From contig JAUIHC010000031.1 of assembly GCA_030432455.1 (NCBI GenBank), forward strand, positions 1 to 14,760: DNA of 14,760 nucleotides, in the 5' to 3' direction. Source of the DNA: Phycisphaerae bacterium (GTDB lineage: Bacteria > Planctomycetota > Phycisphaerae > Phycisphaerales > SM1A02). This document shows positions 1 to 6,957 of this stretch, in pieces. A model generated the notes under the pieces. That model was given only the letters and a program-made list of their open reading frames with translations. It searched no databases and was not told where the DNA came from. How positions within the stretch are numbered: the stretch's first letter is position 1; the number at the start of each line of letters is the position of its first letter. The translations under genes were made by a program, and so were the position numbers.

Positions 1-90
1 ATCCGCACCCAGCGGGCGTTCGAGATGAACAGCCAGACCTTCGATGCCGCGGACCAGACGCTGCAGACCATCGTCAACCTCGGCCGCTGA
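1..90 (+). CDS. flgG: Flagellar basal-body rod protein FlgG, C-terminal fragment
   Basis: The window opens inside this gene; only the last 29 codons and a TGA stop are present. The visible residues contain QRAFEMNSQTFDAADQTLQT, which matches the conserved C-terminal helix of FlgG (typically QRAYEMNSK...ADQMLQ). FlgG forms the distal rod of the flagellar basal body, passing through the P and L rings. This helix is part of the rod/hook axial-protein coiled-coil domain. The next gene, 50 bases downstream, is flgA, and flgH follows, the usual order in many bacteria. FlgE and FlgF share a similar C-terminal helix, but the neighbours and the exact motif favour FlgG. Confidence 0.85.
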   Translation: MRTQRAFEMNSQTFDAADQTLQTIVNLGR

Positions 91-140
91 TCCCGCGCCT
101 CGTCCGCTTCCTGAACCGAGTCCGCGTCGGAGACCGACTC

Positions 141-1283
141 ATGACCACCATCCGAACCATCGTCGCCGTCGCCGCCGGAGTCGCGGTGATCGCGGGTACC
201 ACCGCCGCCGACTCGATCGCCCTCAAGCGTTCGGTCCGCCGCGCCGCCGCCGATCGCCCGGTGCTGCTCCAGGACATCGCCGCCATCGAGGGGCCGCACG
301 CCGCGGCGTTCGCGGCCCTGGAGATCGTTCCTGCGGCAGCCATGCCCGCGGCGGGCGTGACGACCATCGACATCGCCGACGTGCGGTCCGCCCTCGACGG
401 CGCGGGCGTGTCGTGGGGACGGGTCGATCTCTCGGGTGGGCGGGTCGTGATCCGTCCGGCGACCGTCGCGGCGTCTCCGGTCGCCGGCGCGACCGGCGAG
501 TCTGCGGGTCGCCGTTTCCTGGCCGAGTCTTCCGGCCGCCCGGTCGAGGCCGACTCGGGGGCGGCGGAGAGTGCCGGGTTCGTGCGGGTCTCGAGTCTGT
601 TCGGGGAGTCCAACGACGACGGTCTCGCGGCGACCATCGGACGGCTGATCCTCGATGACGTGCGCGACGTCGAGTCCGACGCGTCCCGCGTGCTGGTCCG
701 CATCGATCGACGGGCGGTCGCGGATCTCCCGCCGACCGCCAGGGACTGTCGGGTGCGATTGCGGGGCCGGGGGGACGCCGATCGCGTGATCGCGGAGATC
801 TCCGGCGAGCTCCCCGACGGCCGCCGTCCGCAGTGTCTGATTCCGGTCGAGGTGCGGGTGGAGCGTCGGGTGCCGGTCGCGGTTCGTCGGATCGTGCGGG
901 GGCAGCGGCTGCTCGGTGCCGGCGCGGATCTCGAGGTCGCCTGGCGGTCGTTCCCGATCAGCGAGGTGGCGGGCGAGTCTCCGACGATCCTCGGCATGTC
1001 GTCGGTCGTGGGGCGAGCGCTCGCGACCACGGTCGAACCGGGCGCGGTCGTGCTTCGGGCGATGCTCGTGCCCGAGATCGTCGTGGAGCGCGGCATGCGG
1101 GTCCGGGTGCGGAGCGTGGCCGGGGGCTACGAGATGATCCGCGAGATGGAGGCCCTCGAGGACGGCGCCGTCGGCGACCGGATCCCGTGTGGCGAGATCG
1201 GTGCGTCCCGCGGCAGTCGCCGGAACGCGGGCGCGATCATGGCGGTCGTCATCGACGACCGTGGAACCCTCGAGATCCCGTGA
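141..1283 (+). CDS. flgA: Flagellar P-ring assembly chaperone FlgA, N-terminally extended
   Basis: The protein has 380 residues; FlgA is a periplasmic chaperone for assembly of the FlgI P ring around the rod. The ATG has a GGAGA at 129-133, seven bases upstream. Residues 1-23 form a signal peptide (hydrophobic VAVAAGVAVIAG, then TAA before D24). The C-terminal third carries the family signature: a SAF/antifreeze-like segment at about 246-308 (VPVAVRRIVRGQRLLGAGAD, then GRALATTVEPGAVVLRAMLV), followed by a second beta domain at about 312-378 (VVERGMRVRVRS...AGAIMAVVIDDRGTLEI). It is much longer than enterobacterial FlgA (about 220 residues). Residues 24-240 include an Arg/Ala/Ser-rich stretch at about 105-150 that looks like a linker. 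The position between flgG and flgH supports the call. Confidence 0.86.
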   Translation: MTTIRTIVAVAAGVAVIAGTTAADSIALKRSVRRAAADRPVLLQDIAAIEGPHAAAFAALEIVPAAAMPAAGVTTIDIADVRSALDGAGVSWGRVDLSGGRVVIRPATVAASPVAGATGESAGRRFLAESSGRPVEADSGAAESAGFVRVSSLFGESNDDGLAATIGRLILDDVRDVESDASRVLVRIDRRAVADLPPTARDCRVRLRGRGDADRVIAEISGELPDGRRPQCLIPVEVRVERRVPVAVRRIVRGQRLLGAGADLEVAWRSFPISEVAGESPTILGMSSVVGRALATTVEPGAVVLRAMLVPEIVVERGMRVRVRSVAGGYEMIREMEALEDGAVGDRIPCGEIGASRGSRRNAGAIMAVVIDDRGTLEIP

Positions 1284-1344
1284 TTCGGCGGTCCGACCGG
1301 CCGCGTTCCCTCTTCGACATCGACCTCCAGCACGGAGTCATCCC

Positions 1345-2070
1345 ATGAACCACCTCACGAACACCACCCGATTCTCGATTCGACCGTTCGCCGCCCTCGT
1401 CCTGATCGCCTGCAGCACCGGCGTGGCGACGGCGGGCGACGTGGCGCCGCTCGTGCTTCCGGGTGGATCGGGCACCAGTGCGGGCACGATCACGACGGCG
1501 CCGCCGCCGATGCGGTACGGCAGCGTCGCGAACGCCCGCGTCTCGCAGCTTCCGCGGGCCCGCGAGTGGTCGCGCGAGGATCTGATCCAGATCGTGGTGG
1601 TCGAGCAGAGCGTCGAGCGCATCGATCAGCGGCGGCAGCTCGACAAGGAGGGGCTCGCGCAGGCGGAGATCGCGGAGTTCACGCGGCTCGACCTCGGGTC
1701 GGCGCAGTTCGCGCCGGTCAGCCAGCAGATCCTTCCCGGCTTCGAGATCGGGGCCCAGAAGGAGTTCGAGGGGCAGGGGCGATACCAGCGTCAGGATCAG
1801 ATGAGCGACCGATTCACGGCGAAGGTCGTCGAGGTCCAGCCGAACGGAAACCTCGTGGTCGAGGCGCGGGTGATCCGGAACTGGAGCGGCGACAAGACCG
1901 AGATCACGCTGACCGGCATCGTGAACCCGAAGTGGATCACGCAGCAGGACACGGTGCTCTCGACGCAGATCGCGGATCTGAAGGTGGACAAGAACCACAG
2001 CGGGGCGGTCGAGGACACGACCCAGCGGGGCGTGATCGCCCAGGCGCTCGACTTCCTGTTCGCGTTCTGA
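1345..2070 (+). CDS. flgH: Flagellar L-ring protein FlgH (lipoprotein)
   Basis: The protein has 241 residues, close to the usual 220-240. FlgH forms the outer-membrane L ring, the bushing around the flagellar rod. The ATG at 1345 is chosen because GGAG lies seven bases upstream (1334-1337) and a lipoprotein signal follows directly: Arg-14, a hydrophobic core and the lipobox LIAC with Cys-23. In-frame starts further upstream lie inside flgA. The C-terminal half has the FlgH pattern: FTAKVVEVQPNGNLVVEARV, then TLTGIVNPKWITQQDTVLST and QIADLKVD, ending ...GVIAQALDFLFAF, like the short hydrophobic ends of other FlgH proteins. It lies 61 bases after flgA, probably in the same transcript. FlgH implies a Gram-negative-type outer membrane. 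Confidence 0.93.
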   Translation: MNHLTNTTRFSIRPFAALVLIACSTGVATAGDVAPLVLPGGSGTSAGTITTAPPPMRYGSVANARVSQLPRAREWSREDLIQIVVVEQSVERIDQRRQLDKEGLAQAEIAEFTRLDLGSAQFAPVSQQILPGFEIGAQKEFEGQGRYQRQDQMSDRFTAKVVEVQPNGNLVVEARVIRNWSGDKTEITLTGIVNPKWITQQDTVLSTQIADLKVDKNHSGAVEDTTQRGVIAQALDFLFAF

Positions 2071-2126
2071 TCACTCGCCGCAAGCCTGCACGTCGAGGTG
2101 GAGCGTCGCGCGGCGGACCTGATCGT

Positions 2127-2426
2127 TCAGCGTGGTTCGTCGATCGTCGCACCGCATTCGGGACAGTGATCGCCGCCGACGCCGCGGAGTTGGTATCCAC
2201 AGTGGCCGCAGGCTCCCGGGACGAGGTCCGGGGCGAGCGCCCACCGCCAGACGAAGATCAAGCCGAGCAGCATGCCGACTTCGATCGTCGCGTAGATCGC
2301 GAACGCCGTCCATCGCTCGGCGCCCGTCACCTCGAAGGACGCAAGCATGCCGAATACGCCGAAGCCGAGGCACGGCAGGGTGCCCACGCTGAGCAGCGCG
2401 GTCCCGGCGAGTCGGGCTCCACTCAA
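2127..2426 (-). CDS. Small two-helix membrane protein with C-terminal zinc ribbon
   Basis: No function is recognised. With the TTG start at 2426 the product has 99 residues: two hydrophobic segments (about 4-30 and 39-62) and a C-terminal zinc ribbon with Cys pairs at 73/76 and 88/91 (CGHCGYQLRG ... CPECGATI). Small membrane proteins with this ribbon are common in planctomycetes, and their role is unknown to me. The TTG overlaps the trpS stop as TTGA (2423-2426) with GGAA just upstream, which suggests translational coupling to trpS. A GTG at 2465 would add 13 residues and overlap trpS by 43 bases. The start is therefore uncertain, but the ribbon makes a real gene likely. It converges with flgH across 56 bases in which I see no strong terminator. 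Confidence 0.62.
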   Translation of the reverse strand: MSGARLAGTALLSVGTLPCLGFGVFGMLASFEVTGAERWTAFAIYATIEVGMLLGLIFVWRWALAPDLVPGACGHCGYQLRGVGGDHCPECGATIDEPR

Positions 2427-3484
2427 CTGAGTTCCAGCGTTCGATCGAAGAACCCGAGACTGCACGCCTCCTTCGCCATCGCGAGGGTCTCCTCGGTGAC
2501 GGCGTTGGCCCGCCGCGTGCCCTCGCGAAGGACATCGATGACGAAGGCGTCGTCGCCCTCGTACTTCGCACGCCGTTCCCGCATCGGCTCAAGGAGCTCG
2601 TTGATCGCCGCCCCGAGTTCCTGCTTGATGTGCCCGTCCCCGATGTCGGCGCCGCGGGCGTACTGATCCTTGATCTCCGCGACCCGATCCGCGTCGGGGA
2701 TGAAGATCTCGCAGTACTGCATGAGGACGTTGGTCGGGTCGCCGGGCTCGGTGGCGCTCTGGCGGCCGGTGTAGATCTTGTTGATCTTCTTCTGCACCTG
2801 CTTGGCGGTGTCGCTGATGTAGACGGCGTTGTTGAGCGACTTGCTCATCTTGTTCTCGCCGTCGATCCCGACCAGTCGTCCGACCGCGCCGACGTCCGCC
2901 CGCGGCACGGGGAAGACGCCGCCCTCGGCGACGTGGTCGTCGTCCTCGGCCTGGTCGCTGACGCCGCAGTACATCTGGTTGAAGCGGCGGGCGACCTCGC
3001 GGGTGAGTTCCAGGTGCGGCACCTGATCCTCGCCGACCGGCACCGAGACCGGCCGGAACGCGAGGATGTCCGCGGTCTGCCCGACCGCGTAGAGCGGGAA
3101 GCCGAACGAGTAGCTGTCCCCGAGGTTCTTGACGCGGATCTCGTCCTTGAGCGTCGGGTTCCGCATCACGCGGTTGTACGGGAGCAGCATCGCGAAGAGG
3201 AAGGTGAGTTCCGCGATCGCGGGCACCTCGCTCTGGAGGAAGATCGACGCCCGCTCGGGGTCGATGCCCATCGCGAGCAGGTCGCGGACGATCTCCAGCG
3301 TGTCGGCCCGGATCTCGTCGGTCTTGTCGGACCGCGTGGTGAACGCGTGCATGTTCGCGAGGATGAAGTAGCAGTCGTGCGACTCCTGCAGTTCGACGCG
3401 GCGCCGCACGGAGCCGACCCAGTGGCCGAGGTGGAGCTTGCCGGTGGGGGTGTCGCCGGTCAGGATGCGGGGTCGGTTGGACAT
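2423..3484 (-). CDS. trpS: Tryptophanyl-tRNA synthetase
   Basis: The protein has 353 residues, near the usual 330-350. It charges tRNA(Trp) with tryptophan using ATP in the cytoplasm. Class I signatures are present: TGKLHLGHWVG with the HIGH-equivalent HLGH at 18-21, GEDQVPHLELTREVA at 151-165 for substrate binding, and NKMSKS with KMSKS at 212-216. The C-terminal helical anticodon-binding region is intact, ending ...ACSLGFFDRTLELS. Between about 173 and 189 there is a Gly/Asp/Glu-rich insertion (CGVSDQAEDDDHVAEGG) absent from the E. coli enzyme. The ATG has no Shine-Dalgarno; the transcript upstream is pyrimidine-rich because a purine-rich repeat on the plus strand abuts the start. It is probably co-transcribed with the protease gene upstream (66-base gap) and the small gene downstream. 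Confidence 0.96.
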   Translation of the reverse strand: MSNRPRILTGDTPTGKLHLGHWVGSVRRRVELQESHDCYFILANMHAFTTRSDKTDEIRADTLEIVRDLLAMGIDPERASIFLQSEVPAIAELTFLFAMLLPYNRVMRNPTLKDEIRVKNLGDSYSFGFPLYAVGQTADILAFRPVSVPVGEDQVPHLELTREVARRFNQMYCGVSDQAEDDDHVAEGGVFPVPRADVGAVGRLVGIDGENKMSKSLNNAVYISDTAKQVQKKINKIYTGRQSATEPGDPTNVLMQYCEIFIPDADRVAEIKDQYARGADIGDGHIKQELGAAINELLEPMRERRAKYEGDDAFVIDVLREGTRRANAVTEETLAMAKEACSLGFFDRTLELS

Positions 3485-3546
3485 GGGAAGAGGGGGGAGG
3501 ATGGAGGATGGAGAATGACGAATCGGGCAGAGGGAGGGATCGGAGG
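3485..3546 (+). repeat. Degenerate 7-bp purine-rich repeat array (copy 1)
   Basis: The plus strand is almost pure purine here and has a 7-base period: ATGGAGG (3501-3507), ATGGAGA (3508-3514), ATGACGA (3515-3521), ATCGGGC (3522-3528), AGAGGGA (3529-3535). It fills the gap between the stop of the CPBP protease gene and the start of trpS. The stretch GGAGAATGACGAATCGGG closely matches the end of the array at 7737-7803 (GGAGAATGAATAATCGAG), so the two share a common origin. Read on the trpS transcript it is a pyrimidine tract that runs up to the ATG. The strand is given for the purine-rich reading. Confidence 0.72.
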
Positions 3547-3550
3547 GTAC

Positions 3551-4384
3551 CTAGCCTGTCGTGGCGATGGCGAGGAGGAGGTTGAAGGTGTTGAAGAGGG
3601 CGTGGGCGAGGATGCAGGGGGCGAGTCGGCCGGTGCGTTCGCGGATCAGACCGAGGCCGATCGCGAGGACGAAGAGACCCGAGAGCGCCGAGATGCGACC
3701 CTCGATCGGCAGGGCGGGCAGGTGCATCAGGGTGAAGAGGCCCGCGGTCGAGACCGTCGCCAGCCAGGGTCCGATGTCGAGGCGCCGCAGTCCCTGCTGC
3801 AGGAAACCTCTATAGAGGATCTCCTCCAGAACCGGCGCCCCCACCACCGCCCCCGCCACCATGAGCCACCATCCGAGATCCGGCGTGGTCGCCATGAGCA
3901 CCTGGAGCGTGTCGTGGGCGAGCGGATCGGGGGGGCGGCCCGAGATCGCCTGCTGGAGCGCCTGTCCGAGCGACGCTGCCGCCTCGACCGGGGGGAGGGC
4001 GAGGGCGAGTCCGACGACGCCCGCGACCACACCCATGCTCAGCGTCATCGGAGGCGGCGCATCGGCGGGGCGTGGTTCCTGAGCCGCGATCACCCAGCCC
4101 GGCGCCGCCCCGAGCAGGCCACCCGCCACGCCCGCCCAGGTGCCGATCGCGAGCCGCATAGTGGTCCCCTCGATCGCCGCGTCGGCGACCATCCGGACCC
4201 CGATGCTCGCGACGATCCCGCCCCCCACGATCGAGAGGGCGAAGAGCGCGAACGACACGCCGGGCGAGAGTCGCCACGGTGTCGGTCGGCCCGTCACCGG
4301 TCGCCAGAACCGGGTTCGCCACAGCAGGAGCAGGACCACCGGGGTCAGCAGGTAGGCGATCACCGGAATCCAGAGCAGGATCAT
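3551..4384 (-). CDS. CPBP-family (Abi/CAAX-like) intramembrane metalloprotease
   Basis: The 277-residue form begins at the ATG at 4384. The three CPBP protease motifs are visible: EEILYRGFLQ with E187, E188 and R192; FTLMH with H221; and AHALFN with H261 and N265. These residues build the zinc site of a membrane-embedded glutamate protease. Hydrophobic segments lie at about 1-22, 44-62, 78-101, 115-131, 172-185, 205-220, 233-247 and 255-273. Substrates are unknown; relatives process prenylated or other membrane proteins or act in bacteriocin immunity. The start is uncertain: in-frame sequence upstream (about 4400-4490) encodes a signal-peptide-like GLVGVAGGTLAILAWPGSLLA, but the only upstream in-frame start I see nearby is a GTG at 4603, inside trpC on the other strand. 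It is probably the first gene of a unit with trpS. Confidence 0.85.
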   Translation of the reverse strand: MILLWIPVIAYLLTPVVLLLLWRTRFWRPVTGRPTPWRLSPGVSFALFALSIVGGGIVASIGVRMVADAAIEGTTMRLAIGTWAGVAGGLLGAAPGWVIAAQEPRPADAPPPMTLSMGVVAGVVGLALALPPVEAAASLGQALQQAISGRPPDPLAHDTLQVLMATTPDLGWWLMVAGAVVGAPVLEEILYRGFLQQGLRRLDIGPWLATVSTAGLFTLMHLPALPIEGRISALSGLFVLAIGLGLIRERTGRLAPCILAHALFNTFNLLLAIATTG

Positions 4385-4535
4385 CGACTCCGGAACCGCC
4401 GCGGATTCGGCCGCGGCGGCGCCGCCGTCGTCGGCGAGTAGACTCCCGGGCCATGCGAGGATCGCGAGCGTCCCCCCCGCGACGCCGACGAGGCCTCGTC
4501 CTCCGCACCACCCCTCCCGGGCCCGTCGTCCACCG
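4385..4535. other. Divergent intergenic region between the CPBP protease gene and trpC
   Basis: These 151 bases separate two genes that point away from each other, so promoters for both should lie here or just beyond. I see no convincing -35/-10 pair, operator or hairpin. The trpC ATG is preceded by a C-rich stretch (cccgtcgtccaccg) with no Shine-Dalgarno. On the minus strand, the frame of the protease gene stays open across the whole region and codes for a plausible signal peptide. Part of the region may therefore be coding rather than regulatory. Confidence 0.4.
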
Positions 4536-5372
4536 ATGTCCAGCGTGCTCGAAGAGATCGTCGCCCGGAAGCGCGTCCAGGTCGAGAAGGCCCGATCCGT
4601 CACGCCGCTCGAGGCGATCAAGGATCGGATCGCCGAGCTCGGCCGCCCACGAAACTTCTTCCGCGCGGTCGTCGCCGACCGCGAGCCGCGCACGTTCCGG
4701 GTGATCGCCGAGGTCAAGCGCAAGAGTCCATCCGCGGGCATCATCCGCCCCGACTTCGATCCGGCGGACATCGCCGAACGCTACCACTCGGGCGGAGCGG
4801 CGGCGATCAGCTGTCTCACCGACGAGCACTACTTCGGCGGCGATCTCGGCTACATCCTGCGGATCAAGGACCGCGTCCCGCTGCCGGTGCTCCGCAAGGA
4901 CTTCATCGTCGATGCCTATCAGGTCTGGGAGTCGCGGGCCGCGGGCGCCGACGCGATCCTGCTCATCGCCGAGTGCCTGAGCGAAGGGCAGATCATCGAC
5001 TACCAGATCCTCGCCACCGAGCTGGGGATGACCACGCTGGTCGAGGTGCACTCGGTGGACAACCTCTGCCGGATGCTGAACCACGTCGGTTTTCCGCATG
5101 CCGGCTACTCGCTGCTCGGGGTCAACAACCGCGATCTCGCGACCATGACCACCGACCTCGCCCACACCTTCCGGATGCTCGATCTCATCGAGGATCCGCG
5201 GGTGCTGGTGAGCGAGTCGGGAATCCGCACCGGCGAGGATCTCGTGCGACTCCGCGAACACGGGATCAACATCGCGCTGGTCGGGGAGAACCTGATGCGC
5301 GAGCCCGATCCGGGCGTCGCCCTCGCCGAGATGCTGGCCGTCGTGGACGGCCCCGATCGCCCCTCGTCCTGA
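4536..5372 (+). CDS. trpC: Indole-3-glycerol-phosphate synthase
   Basis: The protein has 278 residues, near the usual 250-275 for a monofunctional TrpC. It closes the ring of 1-(2-carboxyphenylamino)-1-deoxyribulose-5-phosphate to indole-3-glycerol phosphate in tryptophan synthesis. The TIM-barrel motifs appear in order: IAEVKRKSPSAG (57-68), VLRKDFIVDAYQV (118-130), ADAILLIAECL (138-148), LVEVHS (168-173), LLGVNNRDL (193-201), VLVSESGI (223-230) and ALVGENLMR near 247-255. Lys-61 and Lys-121 match the conserved lysines. No other trp biosynthesis gene is in the window; trpS lies nearby but on the opposite strand. zwf starts 40 bases downstream on the same strand, so co-transcription is likely. 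The start has no clear Shine-Dalgarno. Confidence 0.96.
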   Translation: MSSVLEEIVARKRVQVEKARSVTPLEAIKDRIAELGRPRNFFRAVVADREPRTFRVIAEVKRKSPSAGIIRPDFDPADIAERYHSGGAAAISCLTDEHYFGGDLGYILRIKDRVPLPVLRKDFIVDAYQVWESRAAGADAILLIAECLSEGQIIDYQILATELGMTTLVEVHSVDNLCRMLNHVGFPHAGYSLLGVNNRDLATMTTDLAHTFRMLDLIEDPRVLVSESGIRTGEDLVRLREHGINIALVGENLMREPDPGVALAEMLAVVDGPDRPSS

Positions 5373-5412
5373 CCCACCATCGATCGAATCCCACGTCGAC
5401 TCCGAGGATCGC

Positions 5413-6957
5413 ATGCCGACCCAGAACCTGCCGGTGGAACCCTGCATCCTGGTGATCTTCGGAGCGTCCGGCGATCTGACCGCCCGCAAGCTCGTGCCCG
5501 CGATGTACGAGATGGCGAAGGCCGGTCTGCTCCCCTCGAACACCCGGATTCTCGGCGTCTCGCGTCGTCCCAAGTCCGACGACGAGTGGCGGGCCGAGCT
5601 GGAACCCTGGGCCCGCAAGCACAATGCGGATCTCGACGAGTCGGTCTGGCGGGATGTCGCCTCGCGGATCCACTACCACGCAGCCGACGCGACCACCGCG
5701 GACGGGATGGAGGCGGTCGCCCGCCGCATCGAGGATCTCGACTCGCAGGCGAACACCCGCGGGAATGTGCTCTTCTTCCTGAGCGTCGCCAGTTCGCTCT
5801 ACGAGCCGATCGTCGAGCGGATCGACGCGGCGGGACTCGTGGTCGAGGGCAAGCGGTGGTGCAGCCTCGACCCGACCAATGCGAGCTGGCAGCGGATCAT
5901 CGTCGAGAAGCCGTTCGGCGAGGACGACCAGACCGCCCGCGCCCTCAACCGCACGCTCGGCCGCGCGTTCGAGGAGGAGGCGATCTACCGCATCGACCAC
6001 TATCTCGCGAAGGAGATCGTGCAGAGCCTGCTGGTCTTCCGCTTCGCCAACGTTCTCTGGGAGCCGGTCTGGAATCAGCAGTTCATCGATCACGTGCAGA
6101 TCAGTGCGGTCGAGACGGTCGGGGTCGGGCAGCGGACCGCGTTCTACGACCAGACCGGCGCCATCCGCGACATGATCCAGTCGCACCTCTTCCAGGTGCT
6201 GGCGTTCGTCGCGATGGAGCCGCCCACCGACTACACGCCGCATCACGTCCGCAACGAGAAGGTCAAGGTCACCGACGCCATCTGCCCGACGCCCCTCGAC
6301 CGGGTGGCGGAGTTCTGCGCCCTCGGACAGTACGGCCCCGACGGCACGGGCGACCCCGGCTACGCGGCGAGCGAGGGGGTGGCCGCGGGCTCGACCACCG
6401 AGACCTTCGCGGCGCTCCAGCTGCACTTCGAGAACTGGCGATGGGCGGGCACGCCGTTCTATCTCCGCAGCGGAAAGCGACTGGCCGAGAAGCGGACCGA
6501 GGTGGTGGTGCAGTTCAAGCCGCCCGCCGCGAATCTCTTCCGCAAGCTGCCGATCCTCGCCGACGCGAAGAGCCTCGAGCCGAACCGACTGGTCTTCTCG
6601 ATCGCGCCCGACGAGAACCTGTCTCTCCGCTTCGAGGCGAAGCGGCCGGGGTTCGGCATCCGCATCGATCCGCTGGAGATGGTCGCGGCGCTCGATCGGA
6701 ACGGCGACGAGCCGGTGGTCGAGGCGTACGGGCCGCTCATCATCGACGCGATGCGCGGCGATCAGACGCTCTTCAAGAGTCGGATCGAGGTCGAGAGCGC
6801 GTGGGACGCGGTGATGCCGTTTCTCAACGACGCGAGCGCCGCGGCCCGGAGCGGGATCCGCGACAACTACGCCCCCGGAAGCTGGGGACCGGAGTCGGCG
6901 AGGGCGCTGCTCGCCCGGCACGGCCGACGCTGGTACGAGGAGGACCGCGGAACATGA
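5413..6957 (+). CDS. zwf: Glucose-6-phosphate 1-dehydrogenase
   Basis: The protein has 514 residues against about 490 in E. coli. It oxidises glucose-6-phosphate to 6-phosphogluconolactone, making NADPH, at the entry of the oxidative pentose-phosphate or Entner-Doudoroff route. The N-terminal Rossmann fingerprint VIFGASGDLTARKL is at 14-27. The substrate/active-site signature RIDHYLAKE is at 193-201, with Asp-195, His-196 and Lys-200. The later conserved stretches are also present: WAGTPFYLRSGKRL, and DAMRGDQTLF close to the C-terminus. A GAGGA at 5404-5408 lies four bases before the ATG. The stop overlaps the pgl start as ATGA (6954-6957), so the two successive enzymes are almost certainly translationally coupled. 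No gnd, edd or opcA gene is seen. Confidence 0.97.
   Translation: MPTQNLPVEPCILVIFGASGDLTARKLVPAMYEMAKAGLLPSNTRILGVSRRPKSDDEWRAELEPWARKHNADLDESVWRDVASRIHYHAADATTADGMEAVARRIEDLDSQANTRGNVLFFLSVASSLYEPIVERIDAAGLVVEGKRWCSLDPTNASWQRIIVEKPFGEDDQTARALNRTLGRAFEEEAIYRIDHYLAKEIVQSLLVFRFANVLWEPVWNQQFIDHVQISAVETVGVGQRTAFYDQTGAIRDMIQSHLFQVLAFVAMEPPTDYTPHHVRNEKVKVTDAICPTPLDRVAEFCALGQYGPDGTGDPGYAASEGVAAGSTTETFAALQLHFENWRWAGTPFYLRSGKRLAEKRTEVVVQFKPPAANLFRKLPILADAKSLEPNRLVFSIAPDENLSLRFEAKRPGFGIRIDPLEMVAALDRNGDEPVVEAYGPLIIDAMRGDQTLFKSRIEVESAWDAVMPFLNDASAAARSGIRDNYAPGSWGPESARALLARHGRRWYEEDRGT

Noticed and set aside
44..658. A 204-codon plus-strand frame at the flgG/flgA junction
   Set aside because: It is an Arg-rich out-of-frame reading that overlaps the flgG end and flgA; it has no domain and conflicts with the supported flgA frame.
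3551..4384. CPBP protease as part of a phage-defence or bacteriocin-immunity system
   Set aside because: The Abi/CPBP family name suggests this, but the neighbours are trpS and trpC and no toxin, bacteriocin or defence gene is present.
2630..4441. A 603-codon plus-strand frame opposite trpS and the CPBP protease gene
   Set aside because: Its composition is dominated by Arg/Glu/Asp/Gly/His with no recognisable domain, and the opposite strand carries complete genes with catalytic motifs. It also runs through the repeat array at 3485-3546.
5266..6921. A 551-codon minus-strand frame opposite zwf
   Set aside because: It is the antisense shadow of a fully conserved zwf gene, with the same low-complexity composition as other shadows in the window.
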